NCBI RefSeq assembly: GCF_900107675.1
Contig: NZ_FNRI01000002.1
Location: forward strand, 62,001 to 126,000
Length of the DNA: 64,000 nucleotides
Direction: 5' to 3'
Source: Alistipes timonensis JC136
GTDB lineage: Bacteria > Bacteroidota > Bacteroidia > Bacteroidales > Rikenellaceae
Made by a program: the position numbers and the translations under genes. The first letter of the stretch is position 1. The number at the start of each line of letters is the position of its first letter. Of this stretch, positions 17,025 through 26,080 are shown piece after piece. The notes beneath the pieces are model-generated. The model saw only the letters and a list, made by a program, of their open reading frames with translations. It was not told the origin of the DNA and did no database searches.

Positions 17025-18458
17025 CTACCATTCGCAGCTCAGTTCGTTGAAATGGACCAGATTGTACGCCGCCTCCGCGGACCCGCCCTGTGCGGCGAGC
17101 GAGAAACAATGCTGCGCCTTCGGCGCATCGCCATCGATCAGGTACAAGACACCGAGGCTGTTCAGCGCACGGCAATCTCCGGCGCAGCGGGCCAGGCATC
17201 GGCGGGCCGTCTGTACGTCGCCCCGCCGCAGGGCCAGCACCGCCATGTTGTTGCAGGCGCAGGGGTCGTCAGGGTAATACTCCAACGCAACCGCGCAAAC
17301 ATAGGCCCTTTCGGGCGAGTCGAGGGGATAGGATTCCGCCACCCGGCACATTTCGCCGAGGCTCAGCCATTCGGGACGGGAACCGATCAGCTCGCGGCAT
17401 TGCGCTACGGTGAACGGAGGCAGTGCATAGCCGATGCGGTAATCCACGCGCCGCAGCTGCGGATAGACTTCGTGCAAAAGTTTGAGATAAGTTTTGCCGT
17501 CGTCTATGTGCCATATCACGGCGTCGCGGGCATCGGGGTCCGGCACCGTGTCAATCACGGCCATGACCTCGTCCCGTGCTGGCAGGTCGGAGACGACGAC
17601 CCAGCGCCGCAGGCTGTCCCAGTCTTCCGGTTCGGTCGCGGTGACGAATTCCGCCGTGTCCAGACCGAAATTCTCCTGCAAGTAAGCGCGGATCGACCGC
17701 ACGCGATTCGCGGACAGCCGCGTGTTGAACGCATAGGTATCCTCGGGCGAGGCGTAGCCTTTCAGAAAAATGGTTTCGATCCGGATCGTATCGTTCCCTC
17801 CGAGGCGGGCGGTAAGGCTGTCGATGCGCGCCAGCTGACAGCGGTTGTCGGCGAAGCCGCGCAGCAGCACCGAACGGCCCTGCGGAAAGTGTACGACAGC
17901 GGTGATCTGTTCGCTGCGCCGCTTGGGTTCGTCCGCGGGAACGAGGAACGACAGCCGCGGCTGTACCGGAACGGCAATTTCGGCGGCGACCAGCGGCGGA
18001 AGAGCCGTCCGGAGTCCGGCACACCCCTCCAAATCGCGGTAAAGGACGACCCGTCCGCCCGCCATCCACGGCTCGTAAGGGACCTCGCCTTCGAAGAGAA
18101 CCGCATTTCCCGACGGATTTTTCCGTCCCCGGCGGACGACCGTATTGCTGTAAACGCTCTCTGAAACGGCCGGGACGCCGTAAAGACGTTCCCGGCGCTC
18201 ATCGACTTTCTCCCGGATGCGTCCCGTGAAAACGACGGGTGACAGCTGCATCCGGCGTTCGCCGTCGGTGACGACCGGCGTCACGGTCAGCCGGCCGTTG
18301 GCCGGAATTTCGATCCCGGGAACGATCGCGAGTTTCACGCAAAGACGGCTGCCATCCCGGCGGGCCGCCGGGGAACCTTCGCGGCCGTAAGCCGCAGCGA
18401 CAACAATCAGGCAGGCGGAAAGCAGACCGACCATGCGGTATTTCGTACTATATTTCAT
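17025..18458 (-). CDS. DUF3868 protein with OmpA-like domain (operon 1)
   Basis: A 477-residue exported protein with a signal peptide (1-26) and no lipobox. Domains in order: an N-terminal DUF3868-type beta domain (about 30-190), an OmpA/MotB-like region (about 195-330, VHFPQGRSVLL, then FLKGYASPEDTYAFNTRLSANRVRSI), and a C-terminal tetratrico-like helical part (LALRRGDVQTARRCLARCAG). This family is a steady partner of DUF3575 in Bacteroidales fimbrial loci and probably sits in the periplasm near peptidoglycan or outer membrane, helping assembly. Paralogue of 26081-27517. Eleven bases follow the DUF3575 stop. Confidence 0.88.
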   Translation of the reverse strand: MKYSTKYRMVGLLSACLIVVAAAYGREGSPAARRDGSRLCVKLAIVPGIEIPANGRLTVTPVVTDGERRMQLSPVVFTGRIREKVDERRERLYGVPAVSESVYSNTVVRRGRKNPSGNAVLFEGEVPYEPWMAGGRVVLYRDLEGCAGLRTALPPLVAAEIAVPVQPRLSFLVPADEPKRRSEQITAVVHFPQGRSVLLRGFADNRCQLARIDSLTARLGGNDTIRIETIFLKGYASPEDTYAFNTRLSANRVRSIRAYLQENFGLDTAEFVTATEPEDWDSLRRWVVVSDLPARDEVMAVIDTVPDPDARDAVIWHIDDGKTYLKLLHEVYPQLRRVDYRIGYALPPFTVAQCRELIGSRPEWLSLGEMCRVAESYPLDSPERAYVCAVALEYYPDDPCACNNMAVLALRRGDVQTARRCLARCAGDCRALNSLGVLYLIDGDAPKAQHCFSLAAQGGSAEAAYNLVHFNELSCEW

Positions 18459-18469
18459 ATCCTGCGACG

Positions 18470-19024
18470 TTATTTGATGATAAAGATGAGTGTCAGGCCA
18501 ATTTTGGTAGGTCCGAAATAGTTGCGCGACCGGGTCCGGATCACCTCGCCGCACTCAGCGATCGGATATTTCCGGTCCCACAGGCGGGCATATCCGATGC
18601 CGACCGTGGCTTCGAGGTTCCAACGCCTGCCGATCAACCATTGATAGCCGTAGGACAATCCCGCACCGTAGAGGTGGCCCTGATAACGGTTGCGGCGGAA
18701 ATCGGTGCTGAAATCGATCCCTCCCGCATTGTATTCGGCGTAATGGGCATGCAGTCCGAAAAAGTGGCCGTTGAAACTCTCGCACAGCCAATAGCGCACT
18801 TCGGGCTGTACGAGCCAGTGTTTCAGCCGGGCGTCGCCGAACTTCCAGGGGTTGTAATTGCCCGACACGTCGAGCGTGACCCGGCGGCCGAGCGCCGCCT
18901 CGACGCCCAGATTGACCGTGGTCGCAGCATCGTAGAGCAGGTTGCTCTTGACGGCCCATCTCTGGGCGCGAGACGTATGCACCGATGCCAGCAGGATTGC
19001 CAGCACGAAATAGAATTTATTCAT
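18470..19024 (-). CDS. DUF3575 outer-membrane-type protein (operon 1)
   Basis: A 184-residue exported protein with signal peptide (cut after SRAQ, about residue 21). The mature part reads as a small beta barrel: WAVKSNLLYDAATTVNLGVE, HWLVQPEVRYWLCESFNGHF, GYQWLIGRRWNLEATVGIGY, closing with PTKIGLTLIFIIK. It is the first gene of operon 1 and a paralogue of 27529-28128. In this family the protein always travels with DUF3868; an outer-membrane assembly role is likely but unproven. Confidence 0.9.
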   Translation of the reverse strand: MNKFYFVLAILLASVHTSRAQRWAVKSNLLYDAATTVNLGVEAALGRRVTLDVSGNYNPWKFGDARLKHWLVQPEVRYWLCESFNGHFFGLHAHYAEYNAGGIDFSTDFRRNRYQGHLYGAGLSYGYQWLIGRRWNLEATVGIGYARLWDRKYPIAECGEVIRTRSRNYFGPTKIGLTLIFIIK

Positions 19025-19302
19025 TTCCCTATTTTTTATTGTCCCGAAAACGACCGGACGAACGACGACCCATTCCGGTGTCCGCCTTGAATGGAACGGT
19101 ACTCAAAAGGCGCGGTTATGGCACGTCCGTACAAATGGACTGCCAGAAATGGATGAACTTTTTTCACTCAGGTTCAACAATTTATATGACAGGGAGATAA
19201 AATTTCGAATGCGGCGGCCAATGCCGCGGCGCCGAACCTCTGAAAAACAAGAAAGGCCTGCATCCCCGGAGATACAGACCTTTTTTCCGTGTTTCAGGAC
19301 GC
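19025..19302. promoter_or_regulatory. Upstream region of fimbrial operon 1
   Basis: About 235 bases precede the DUF3575 gene and should contain the operon 1 promoter; I could not find an exact TAnnTTTG box on the minus strand. At 19251-19286 there is a 12-bp stem with two G-U pairs (AAGGCCTGCATC against GATACAGACCTT) with a T run on the right and A-rich sequence on the left, a terminator that works best on the plus strand and possibly both ways. Confidence 0.45.
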
Positions 19303-19401
19303 TCAGACACCAACCAACAGACTGACAATCACCCGGAAGCTATAACCCGCGGTGACGGTGCCCCACCCCGTGAGGTTGGTGTCGGAGCCCGTGATGGGGT
19401 A
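19303..19401 (-). pseudogene. Possible 3' remnant of a gene
   Basis: A 32-codon minus-strand stretch with protein-like content (TGSDTNLTGWGTVTAGY then SFRVIVSLLVGV) ends at a stop at 19303-19305 and is followed by the terminator at 19251-19286. It has no start: an in-frame TAG lies directly upstream at 19402-19404, where the hairpin-rich junction begins. It looks like the tail of a gene cut off by a rearrangement. It is short, so chance is not excluded. Confidence 0.35.
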
Positions 19402-19418
19402 CTAAAAACGCAAAAGCC

Positions 19419-19482
19419 GGCACTAATAAGTGCCAAACAAAGCCCCCTTGTAGTAAGTATACTACAAGGGGGCTTTGTTTGG
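19419..19482 (-). terminator. Double hairpin ending fimbrial operon 2
   Basis: A 23-bp perfect stem (19433-19455 with 19460-19482, loop AGTA) overlaps by two bases a second 6-bp stem (19419-19424 with 19429-19434). Read on the minus strand, the second stem is followed by GGCTTTTGCGTTTTT, so the pair can end the transcript of the gene stopping at 19546. The first stem is unusually long for a plain terminator. Confidence 0.75.
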
Positions 19483-19545
19483 TTACGAATTTCGTGAAAC
19501 ATTCGTCACTCTCCCCTGGTTATCAGAGTTTTGAAGCACAATGCT

Positions 19546-21930
19546 TTATTTCGAATCGCGCACGCATCGGACCGGTCCTGCCACCGACTTTACATAGTAA
19601 AAATAGAATTGGTATTCGAATATGTGGAACAGGCCGTAATCCTGATGGATATGCAAAATGTTCACCCGGTTGCCGGTGTCCGTGGTTGCATTGTGGTAGT
19701 TCCCGCAACTGCTTGTGCGGATACCCCCTCCGTCACCCACGCGTGTTCCCTGCGTCGGGAAATAGGATGTCGGACCGTCTTTCCATTTCTGCATATACAT
19801 ATTCATGCCGTACCCGATCGGAAACTTGTCGTCGTAATTGATGTCGCCCATAGATGCCGGATTGATTCCCGTATTTGTAAATTCGAGCCACAATTCACCC
19901 GAAGCAACCCTCCAACCCGTGGGACAGGGATCGAAAATGGATTTCTCCGTCCCGTAATTGTCGTATATATGGACATTATTATTCGAGTTAATCGTGTAAG
20001 CTTTCATTCCATCGGCGGCCGGTTCCAGGCCGCCCCAAAGTTTGTTGTCGCTTTCTCCGGCCGGACACCAGTCGCCATTATTGAAATAGTTGTTCTTTGC
20101 CTGTACGTAAGCTTCATTTTGTTTGACTGCGTTCGTTCCGCTGATAAAAACGGTGGGATTGGCGATAGCGTGTCTGACGGCTCCGGTCAGGGTGCTTCCG
20201 ACCACCGAATGAAACAGCTTGGTTTCATCGGCAGCGGATGTCTTATGCACTTCGACCTGGTTGGAGTTGTCATAATGCAGGTCCGTATGCTCGTCGTTAT
20301 AATCCTGATACTCGCTTGCGATATGGCGTAAAGGCGGGAACGGGTCCTTTCGTCCCCATTGATACAACATGCCGAAAGCCTGCGTCATCGGATCCGGATA
20401 CCGGTGGAGACCGTTTCCCATGCCTTTCTGATTCTCCGCCAGCGCCCCGAGGTTGCATGACATGACAGCATAGCCCTGAATGCGAGGCTTTTCGGGATAT
20501 ATGCCGTTCTGGTCCCAGTCGTATGTGTAATAAGTAACGGCCCTGCCGAGATTATCCGGCTCATCGTCCGTAACCCAGATGTGCCAGGACCATAGGATGT
20601 CGCCCTCGCTGTTGTAGGCGCCGATCAGGGCATTGCCTTTCTTTTGCGTTCTGACATAGATTTTCTGATGAATGTCGCCCGTGTTTTCACCGAGCTGCAC
20701 CAACGTTCCGTTCGTGTTATCGCCGATGCAGTCTTTGGTTTGCCAGATAATGCCGACACGGGCTATTTTCAGCAGTTCGTCATGGGGACTTAAATAATCC
20801 GCAAAATTATATCCGCCGCCGGTCTCTGTACGGTAATAGGGTTCGAAAGAGAGAAAGCCGTCGGGTTTTACGACAAAACAGTTGGCCGACGGATTGCTCT
20901 GGCCTTTCTCCCCCGTAATGGTCACCGTTATGCGGTAAACCTGATTGCGCTGTATGTTGAAATTGTTGAGCGAATTTCCGCCGGGATAAACCGCATAGAG
21001 ATATCTTTCGCCGCCGATCTCGGCGGTCACATCCACCACAAGCGCATCGGAGGGAGCTGCGTCGGACTTGTTGCCGCCCTGAATTTCGGTTTCCCCCTGC
21101 AGGTTTTCAGGGACGTAAAAAACCGCCCATTCCGGATCTTCATTCTTTTCCAGATCCGAAGCGGCAAAGGCGATGGAACCGAATGTCGTTCCGTCGGGAA
21201 ACGGAACCGCATCCATCGGTTCGTCATTGCCGTCGCCGGCCAGCGTCTCTACCCGGCAGACATTCGGGATTTGCCTTACGTTGACGTTGTTCAGTTCCAT
21301 CCCGGCCTTGCGCATCTCGACCTTTACTTTGAGTTTGGCATACATGCGTGTAACCGGGACTGTGACCGTGATACCTGTCGTTACCTCCACCTCTTCGCTT
21401 GCCCCGGCCATCGGTATCGACACCTTGTCTATCGACCGTAACGGGAAAGCGGTAGGCAGGGTTTGTTTTTTCAGTTGTTCCGCCTGCCTGAATTTTTGCC
21501 ATGAAGCATCCGTGCCGTCGTTGGCCCAGTTGTCATAGCCCGTGTTGGTCACGGCATAGACGACGGACGGAACTCCGGCTTTCAGGTATACGGGCAGGTC
21601 TTGCAACGCAGCCTGGTCGGTGACGGTATAGTAGCGCGGCTTTATCAGCAGTTCTTGCGTTGCCGCATCGTACTGGAATACCCAGATGTCGTGTATCTCC
21701 TTTTCCTCCGCAGTTTCCTGCTCGGGGGTGGCGCTCGGTATGGACGCCCTTGTCCCCGCCGATGCTTCGACGGCGAACCGGCCGACGGACAAATTCAGTA
21801 GGGCCTCCGTCAGTTCACCCTCGTCGAGGATCGTTCCGCCGGTACCGCTTGTCTCCGGTTGCAACTCTGCCGTGCAGCCGCACATTGCGACGGCCGCCGA
21901 TAAGAGCATGAATAAAAAGCAATGTTTCAT
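19546..21930 (-). CDS. Fimbrial tip-type lipoprotein with FISUMP-like C terminus (operon 2)
   Basis: A 794-residue lipoprotein, lipobox AMCGC with Cys19. The N-terminal half is of the DUF4906/Mfa tip type: EIHDIWVFQYDAATQELL near residue 77, PVTRMYAKLKVKVEMRKAG near 190, and NIQRNQVYRITVTITG followed by SANCFVVKPDGFLSFEPYYR near 345. The C-terminal 400 residues carry Trp/Gly-rich blocks (SWHIWVTDDEPD, MLYQWGRKDPFPP, DPCPTGWRVAS) and end SVAGPVRCVRDSK, like the Fibrobacter succinogenes major paralogous (FISUMP) domain, probably ligand-binding. As the largest and last gene it likely encodes the fimbrial tip adhesin. Start at 21930 leaves one base to the upstream stop. Confidence 0.8.
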   Translation of the reverse strand: MKHCFLFMLLSAAVAMCGCTAELQPETSGTGGTILDEGELTEALLNLSVGRFAVEASAGTRASIPSATPEQETAEEKEIHDIWVFQYDAATQELLIKPRYYTVTDQAALQDLPVYLKAGVPSVVYAVTNTGYDNWANDGTDASWQKFRQAEQLKKQTLPTAFPLRSIDKVSIPMAGASEEVEVTTGITVTVPVTRMYAKLKVKVEMRKAGMELNNVNVRQIPNVCRVETLAGDGNDEPMDAVPFPDGTTFGSIAFAASDLEKNEDPEWAVFYVPENLQGETEIQGGNKSDAAPSDALVVDVTAEIGGERYLYAVYPGGNSLNNFNIQRNQVYRITVTITGEKGQSNPSANCFVVKPDGFLSFEPYYRTETGGGYNFADYLSPHDELLKIARVGIIWQTKDCIGDNTNGTLVQLGENTGDIHQKIYVRTQKKGNALIGAYNSEGDILWSWHIWVTDDEPDNLGRAVTYYTYDWDQNGIYPEKPRIQGYAVMSCNLGALAENQKGMGNGLHRYPDPMTQAFGMLYQWGRKDPFPPLRHIASEYQDYNDEHTDLHYDNSNQVEVHKTSAADETKLFHSVVGSTLTGAVRHAIANPTVFISGTNAVKQNEAYVQAKNNYFNNGDWCPAGESDNKLWGGLEPAADGMKAYTINSNNNVHIYDNYGTEKSIFDPCPTGWRVASGELWLEFTNTGINPASMGDINYDDKFPIGYGMNMYMQKWKDGPTSYFPTQGTRVGDGGGIRTSSCGNYHNATTDTGNRVNILHIHQDYGLFHIFEYQFYFYYVKSVAGPVRCVRDSK

Positions 21931-21931
21931 A

Positions 21932-23074
21932 TCAGTCGAAAGTATATTCGTTGTCATAGGCATATTGCCATTCCTGTACGTTCACCGTGAGCCGGTTGTC
22001 ACGGACGGTGACCGTGAAACGATACAGGTTGTTGCGGGCGATGTCGAAACGCCTGGCATTGTCGTTATTGTCCGTCTTTCCGCTCTCGTCGTAATTTGCG
22101 AAATAGACCTTATGCGGTTCGTCCTCACCGGTCTGGGCGTCGAGCCGGACTTCGATGTTCGAGTATTTGTCGCCTGCGCCGATGTTTCGGTATTCAGGCA
22201 GATAGGCGGTCCATTTCTCGTATCTGTTCCCGTCGGTGTCGGTCCACTTGTCCGCGAAGCGGAAATTTTGCGTTTTCTCTTCCGCATCGTTGCTGTCTTC
22301 CACGAGGTGCAGGCCGCTGACGTAATCGCTGTCCCACGCGCCGTCGTGGTCGTAATCTTCCCGGGAGAAGACGTCTTTCGGGGCGCAGTATCCCGTCCGG
22401 TTATAGCGGCGGATCTTCACCTCGCTGAACGACAGGTCGAAACGGGCCTCCGTTTTGAGCACCACCTCCACCTTCGCCACGGCACGGAGCAGGGCGACGG
22501 GCTCGGGCAGCAAAGTGACCTCTCCGGGCCTGAGCGCTATATCGTTGTATTCGCTGACACCGTAGAAAGGAATCAACCGATCGGGGCCCGGCCCGAACGG
22601 AGAGAAACAGTCGAACCGCCCCCATTCGGCATTGCAGATATCCGCAAGCAGCGTTTCACCTGCCTTCATCGTCTCATCGCCGTATTGGGGCCAGTTGGCG
22701 AGTACGACCATCTTGAAATTCTTGTGATCGGCCAGAACGGCAGGCGCCTTGCCGAGCATGCTGTAATCCCGGTAATCGCTCCCTTCGGCCACGACGAAAC
22801 CGTCCGGTTCAAAACGGGCGATGAACTTATTGTCGGAGGTGAAGAAATAGATTCTGTAATTGTTGTGCTCTATGTCAATGTAGTTTTCATAGGTTTCGCC
22901 GACTTCATAGCCTTCGCCGGCCTTCGGGCTTGCTGCGGGCAGTCTGAGGCCGATGCTGAGAACCGATTCTTTGTCGGATGTGCCGAAGGCCTCCGTGTCA
23001 TGGCTGCACGAGGCAGTCCACAACACAAGGAGCGCCAGAGTCCCCGAGACGATATGTCTTGCCATATTCTTCAT
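21932..23074 (-). CDS. FimA/Mfa-type fimbrial accessory subunit (operon 2)
   Basis: A 380-residue lipoprotein: signal peptide and lipobox WTASC near residue 23. The layout is that of Bacteroidales fimbrilins: YRIYFFTSDNKFIARFEPDG in the first domain, PVALLRAVAKVEVVLKTEAR opening the second, and NNLYRFTVTVRDNRLTVNVQEWQ near the end, with the final strand DNEYTFD. ATG at 23074 is preceded by AGGGGAAAAG, an unusually clear ribosome site for this group. Likely an accessory subunit between anchor and tip. Confidence 0.78.
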   Translation of the reverse strand: MKNMARHIVSGTLALLVLWTASCSHDTEAFGTSDKESVLSIGLRLPAASPKAGEGYEVGETYENYIDIEHNNYRIYFFTSDNKFIARFEPDGFVVAEGSDYRDYSMLGKAPAVLADHKNFKMVVLANWPQYGDETMKAGETLLADICNAEWGRFDCFSPFGPGPDRLIPFYGVSEYNDIALRPGEVTLLPEPVALLRAVAKVEVVLKTEARFDLSFSEVKIRRYNRTGYCAPKDVFSREDYDHDGAWDSDYVSGLHLVEDSNDAEEKTQNFRFADKWTDTDGNRYEKWTAYLPEYRNIGAGDKYSNIEVRLDAQTGEDEPHKVYFANYDESGKTDNNDNARRFDIARNNLYRFTVTVRDNRLTVNVQEWQYAYDNEYTFD

Positions 23075-23088
23075 TTGCTTTTCCCCTG

Positions 23089-24123
23089 TTACAAATCGCT
23101 GTTTTGCAACACCACTTTCCAGGAGTTGATATAAATGTAGGTCTCGAGCCAACGGTCGCCTTCATCGAGGAAGAAGACCATGTCGTACACGTCCTGCCTG
23201 TCGAGATATTCCTGATCGCCCATATTCCGGTTATAAAATCCCTTCACAAGCAGGGCGTAGTCGATCAGGGGAATGGAGAAAACCGTCCTCTCCTTCTCCC
23301 TGTCGGTCACGGTGAGCCGCGGTTCCTGCCCTTTCACGAGGCGCGGCACGGTCAGCTCGGCGATGACCGCGCTGAACACGGCGTTCGGGCCGGAGGCGTT
23401 CCCGTCGGGCCGGGAAGCCAGGCCCGCTTCCCCGGCGTCGGTATGCCATGCGTAGAAAGTCACCGGCTCGTCGGGCCGCAGCGAGTTGTCCCAATCCATG
23501 CTGCCGTTGGTGTCGGTGATGGTGAATACAAACCTGTCTTTGTCCATGGCTTCCCCCGAAAGGTGCTGCAACACCACCCGCACGTTGTTGGTGTTTTTCA
23601 CCAGCGGGACGGTATAAGTGTAGGTGCCCTCGGTTTCGCCGAACGTCTGTCCCGGCAGCCACCCGTGGAACAGGCGGTCGAGGTCTTCGGCGACGAACGC
23701 CTCGTTCCCGGCGTCGTGCCGTCTGCCGAGCGTGCAGGTCAGTTCGCTGCCGACGGTTGTTGCGGGTATCGAGAAAGAACCTTTGTCGGCAGTGCCGCAC
23801 CAAGCGAGCAGGTCGTATTCGCCCGGCTCCACGTTTACGGTCATGGCGTAGCCGTCGGCCGACAGGGCCTCTCCCTGCTCGGTGCGCTGCCAGACCACCC
23901 GCCCCTCGGCATCGAGCAGGTAAAGCGTCACGGTGTTCACCTCGCGGGCAAAGGCGTCGGCAAACTTCATGTTGTAATCGTAACGGAACTCCACCCGGTA
24001 ATTCACCGTGCAGTCGCCCTCGCCGTCATAGATCAAGCCGTCGCAGGCATATAGCATCGAAGCGCAGGCGACGGCCGCCAGCAGCCTGCCGCCCGATTTT
24101 CTTATGTAAGACCGTATATCCAT
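23089..24123 (-). CDS. Mfa2/FimB-type anchor subunit (operon 2)
   Basis: A 344-residue lipoprotein, lipobox MLYAC with Cys27, then CDGLIYDGEGDC and VNYRVEFRYDYNMKFADAFA, the hallmark N terminus of Mfa2-type proteins. REVNTVTLYLLDAEGRVV and YDLLAWCGTADKGSF are also family-typical. The C terminus reads YIYINSWKVVLQNSDL. Mfa2 anchors the fimbria in the outer membrane and restrains its length. It follows the pilin gene after a 182-base gap holding a strong stem-loop, so its level is probably set below that of the pilin. Confidence 0.9.
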   Translation of the reverse strand: MDIRSYIRKSGGRLLAAVACASMLYACDGLIYDGEGDCTVNYRVEFRYDYNMKFADAFAREVNTVTLYLLDAEGRVVWQRTEQGEALSADGYAMTVNVEPGEYDLLAWCGTADKGSFSIPATTVGSELTCTLGRRHDAGNEAFVAEDLDRLFHGWLPGQTFGETEGTYTYTVPLVKNTNNVRVVLQHLSGEAMDKDRFVFTITDTNGSMDWDNSLRPDEPVTFYAWHTDAGEAGLASRPDGNASGPNAVFSAVIAELTVPRLVKGQEPRLTVTDREKERTVFSIPLIDYALLVKGFYNRNMGDQEYLDRQDVYDMVFFLDEGDRWLETYIYINSWKVVLQNSDL

Positions 24124-24253
24124 TTGGCTTATGTCGTTATATTATTTATACTGCGGAAAATGCCGCAGGGAATTTTCATTTTCGGAGGGAATTGGCAAAT
24201 GCGCCTTTTCCGGTTCCGTCCTCTCTTTACGCCGGATCGGAAGCGTTTTTTCA

Positions 24254-24292
24254 AGCCATTCCATGAGGGAGAAGCCCCCTCATGGAATGGCT
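24254..24292 (-). other. Long intercistronic stem-loop between pilin and anchor genes
   Basis: A 16-bp perfect stem (24254-24269 with 24277-24292, seven-base loop) lies 14 bases past the pilin stop. No T run follows on the minus strand, so it is better placed as a 3'-end stabiliser of the pilin mRNA or a processing or partial-termination site than as a plain terminator. Confidence 0.8.
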
Positions 24293-24305
24293 GTTCATGC
24301 AATGA

Positions 24306-26039
24306 TTAAAGTTCTACGTTTTGGCTGACGATCTTCCAGGAGAGGATATTGATTTTCGCACCGACATAATAGGTGTCATCGTTCGGATCGCCGGGAACGA
24401 TCTTTTCGTTCCCGTCAAAGATTCCCTTGCCTATTTTTTCCAACTTGTCAATGGTGACTACGTAGTGATGATTGCGCACCACGCCGTATTTGGCCTCCGG
24501 AACAGTTCCGTTTTCTGCAGCGTCGTTGTTGAGGTGTTCGATCGGAATGTTGTAGTACATCAGTCCGCCGTTGTAAGCGACGGCGCCTGCGGACGCGGCG
24601 GCCAGGTCGTCGTTAAGAACGTCGATGATCTCCTCCGAGCAACTGGAACCGTCCTCCGCATACAACGGGATTTCAAGCTCGTTCGTAAATACCGCTTTCA
24701 CTTCTCCGTCGCCCGTATTCTCCAATTTCACATACTCTTTGCCGATCTGGGTGTATTTTGTATTGCCTTGTGCGTCCTTGCCGTTCTCATACCACACGGT
24801 GTGTTGGTTTCTCGCTTTCAGCACGCTGAGCACGTATTCGAGGAAGGAGTCATGCCGGAACAGCACGCCGTTGTAACGCACGAGGTCGAGCGCATTGCCG
24901 CTCGCATCGCAGACCTTGGCTTTCAGCAGGATGCTCGTGACAGCGGACGGGAAATCGGCCGTTACGACTGCGCTGGTGTTGGTGTTTTCGGCGCAATAGG
25001 CGGGGGCTCCCAATGCAGTCAGGCCGTTTTCCAAATCGACATAGTTCAGGTATTCGGAATTGGCGGGGACTCCCGCTGCATTGTCGGGATAGCCCGAAAG
25101 ACCGTAGTTGAACGACTTTCCCCAATGACTGCGGTAGTCGGTCGGCCGGTTCCATGTAAAGCCCAAATCGCCGTTCGCCCAGGTTGCGTCTATGTTCTTA
25201 ACCATGTACGATCTCTTCGCCGTGGCATTCAGCTTCCATCCGAGCAGTTCGACATAAAGCTCTTCCGAAGCAACGTCGTCGTTTCCGGCCGAGTTGTCTT
25301 CACCCGCCACGGTGGCCTTTATCGGATAACGCCCATTGGCATCCTTCACGAGCTGCTCGGACACATTCAGGGTTACTTTGGCTGCCAGACGCTCCACATA
25401 TACGGTCACCGTATTGGCAATGGCGTTGATGTCCGTCATCGGTTCGGGCAAGAAATTCTCCTCTTTGACTTCCGTGACGAAATAGGCGCTCCGACCGGCT
25501 TCGGTATAGCTCGTCGTGCTCATGGTGAAGTAATCGGTCGTGACATTATTAGCCGTCGAGGGATAATAAATGCCTTCCGCATTCCCGTCCGCAAGCACCG
25601 TTTGCATCTCCCCGAGCGTGTTTCCATACAGGAAGCCCGTCGGTTTGTTAAGTACCGCTACCATATATTTGGGATAATTCTTCCGGCCCAGTTCTTTCAG
25701 CACGACGACGTTGTTGCCCGTAAATTCGATGTTGCCGGCAGGGTTTGTCGTCGAGGCGTTGCCACCTGTCCAGACATCGCCTTGTGCCACGAATACGCCG
25801 TCGGCGTCGTAAAAGTAGAAAAAGGCGTTTTTAACGGACTGTTCGTTCGTTCCGTATTCGAATTCGCCTTCCTGCGCCCTCGTAAGGGAGCCTGCATCGG
25901 CGAGCCGGACATTGATATACGCCTCGTCTCCCGTGAAAACCTTCGGGGTATCGTCCGGAATGACTCCCGATTCATCGTTCGAGCATGCACACAGTGAGGC
26001 GCATGCGAACAAACCAAAAAATAATTTTTTCATCTTCAT
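24306..26039 (-). CDS. Mfa1-family major fimbrial subunit (operon 2)
   Basis: A 577-residue lipoprotein precursor, lipobox LCAC (about Cys19). Mfa1 marks: SLTRAQEGEFEYGTNEQSVK near residue 51, whose Arg could be the protease maturation site, VERLAAKVTLNVSEQLV opening the second domain, GGLMYYNIPIEHL, and KYGVVRNHHYVVTIDKLEK followed by the final strand GAKINILSWKIVSQNVEL, the donor strand for polymerisation by strand exchange. The start could be 26039 or 26033 (MKMKK). It is the third gene of operon 2 and should be the bulk component of the fibre. Confidence 0.92.
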   Translation of the reverse strand: MKMKKLFFGLFACASLCACSNDESGVIPDDTPKVFTGDEAYINVRLADAGSLTRAQEGEFEYGTNEQSVKNAFFYFYDADGVFVAQGDVWTGGNASTTNPAGNIEFTGNNVVVLKELGRKNYPKYMVAVLNKPTGFLYGNTLGEMQTVLADGNAEGIYYPSTANNVTTDYFTMSTTSYTEAGRSAYFVTEVKEENFLPEPMTDINAIANTVTVYVERLAAKVTLNVSEQLVKDANGRYPIKATVAGEDNSAGNDDVASEELYVELLGWKLNATAKRSYMVKNIDATWANGDLGFTWNRPTDYRSHWGKSFNYGLSGYPDNAAGVPANSEYLNYVDLENGLTALGAPAYCAENTNTSAVVTADFPSAVTSILLKAKVCDASGNALDLVRYNGVLFRHDSFLEYVLSVLKARNQHTVWYENGKDAQGNTKYTQIGKEYVKLENTGDGEVKAVFTNELEIPLYAEDGSSCSEEIIDVLNDDLAAASAGAVAYNGGLMYYNIPIEHLNNDAAENGTVPEAKYGVVRNHHYVVTIDKLEKIGKGIFDGNEKIVPGDPNDDTYYVGAKINILSWKIVSQNVEL

Positions 26040-26080
26040 AAATGTGTTGATTCGATCTTGTTAATAAGCTGTTTTTCTTG

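Noticed and set aside
19251..19482. Possible CRISPR-like or mobile-element end because of several inverted repeats close together
   Set aside because: No repeated units with spacers, no transposase or integrase, and each stem is explained as terminator or junction hairpin.
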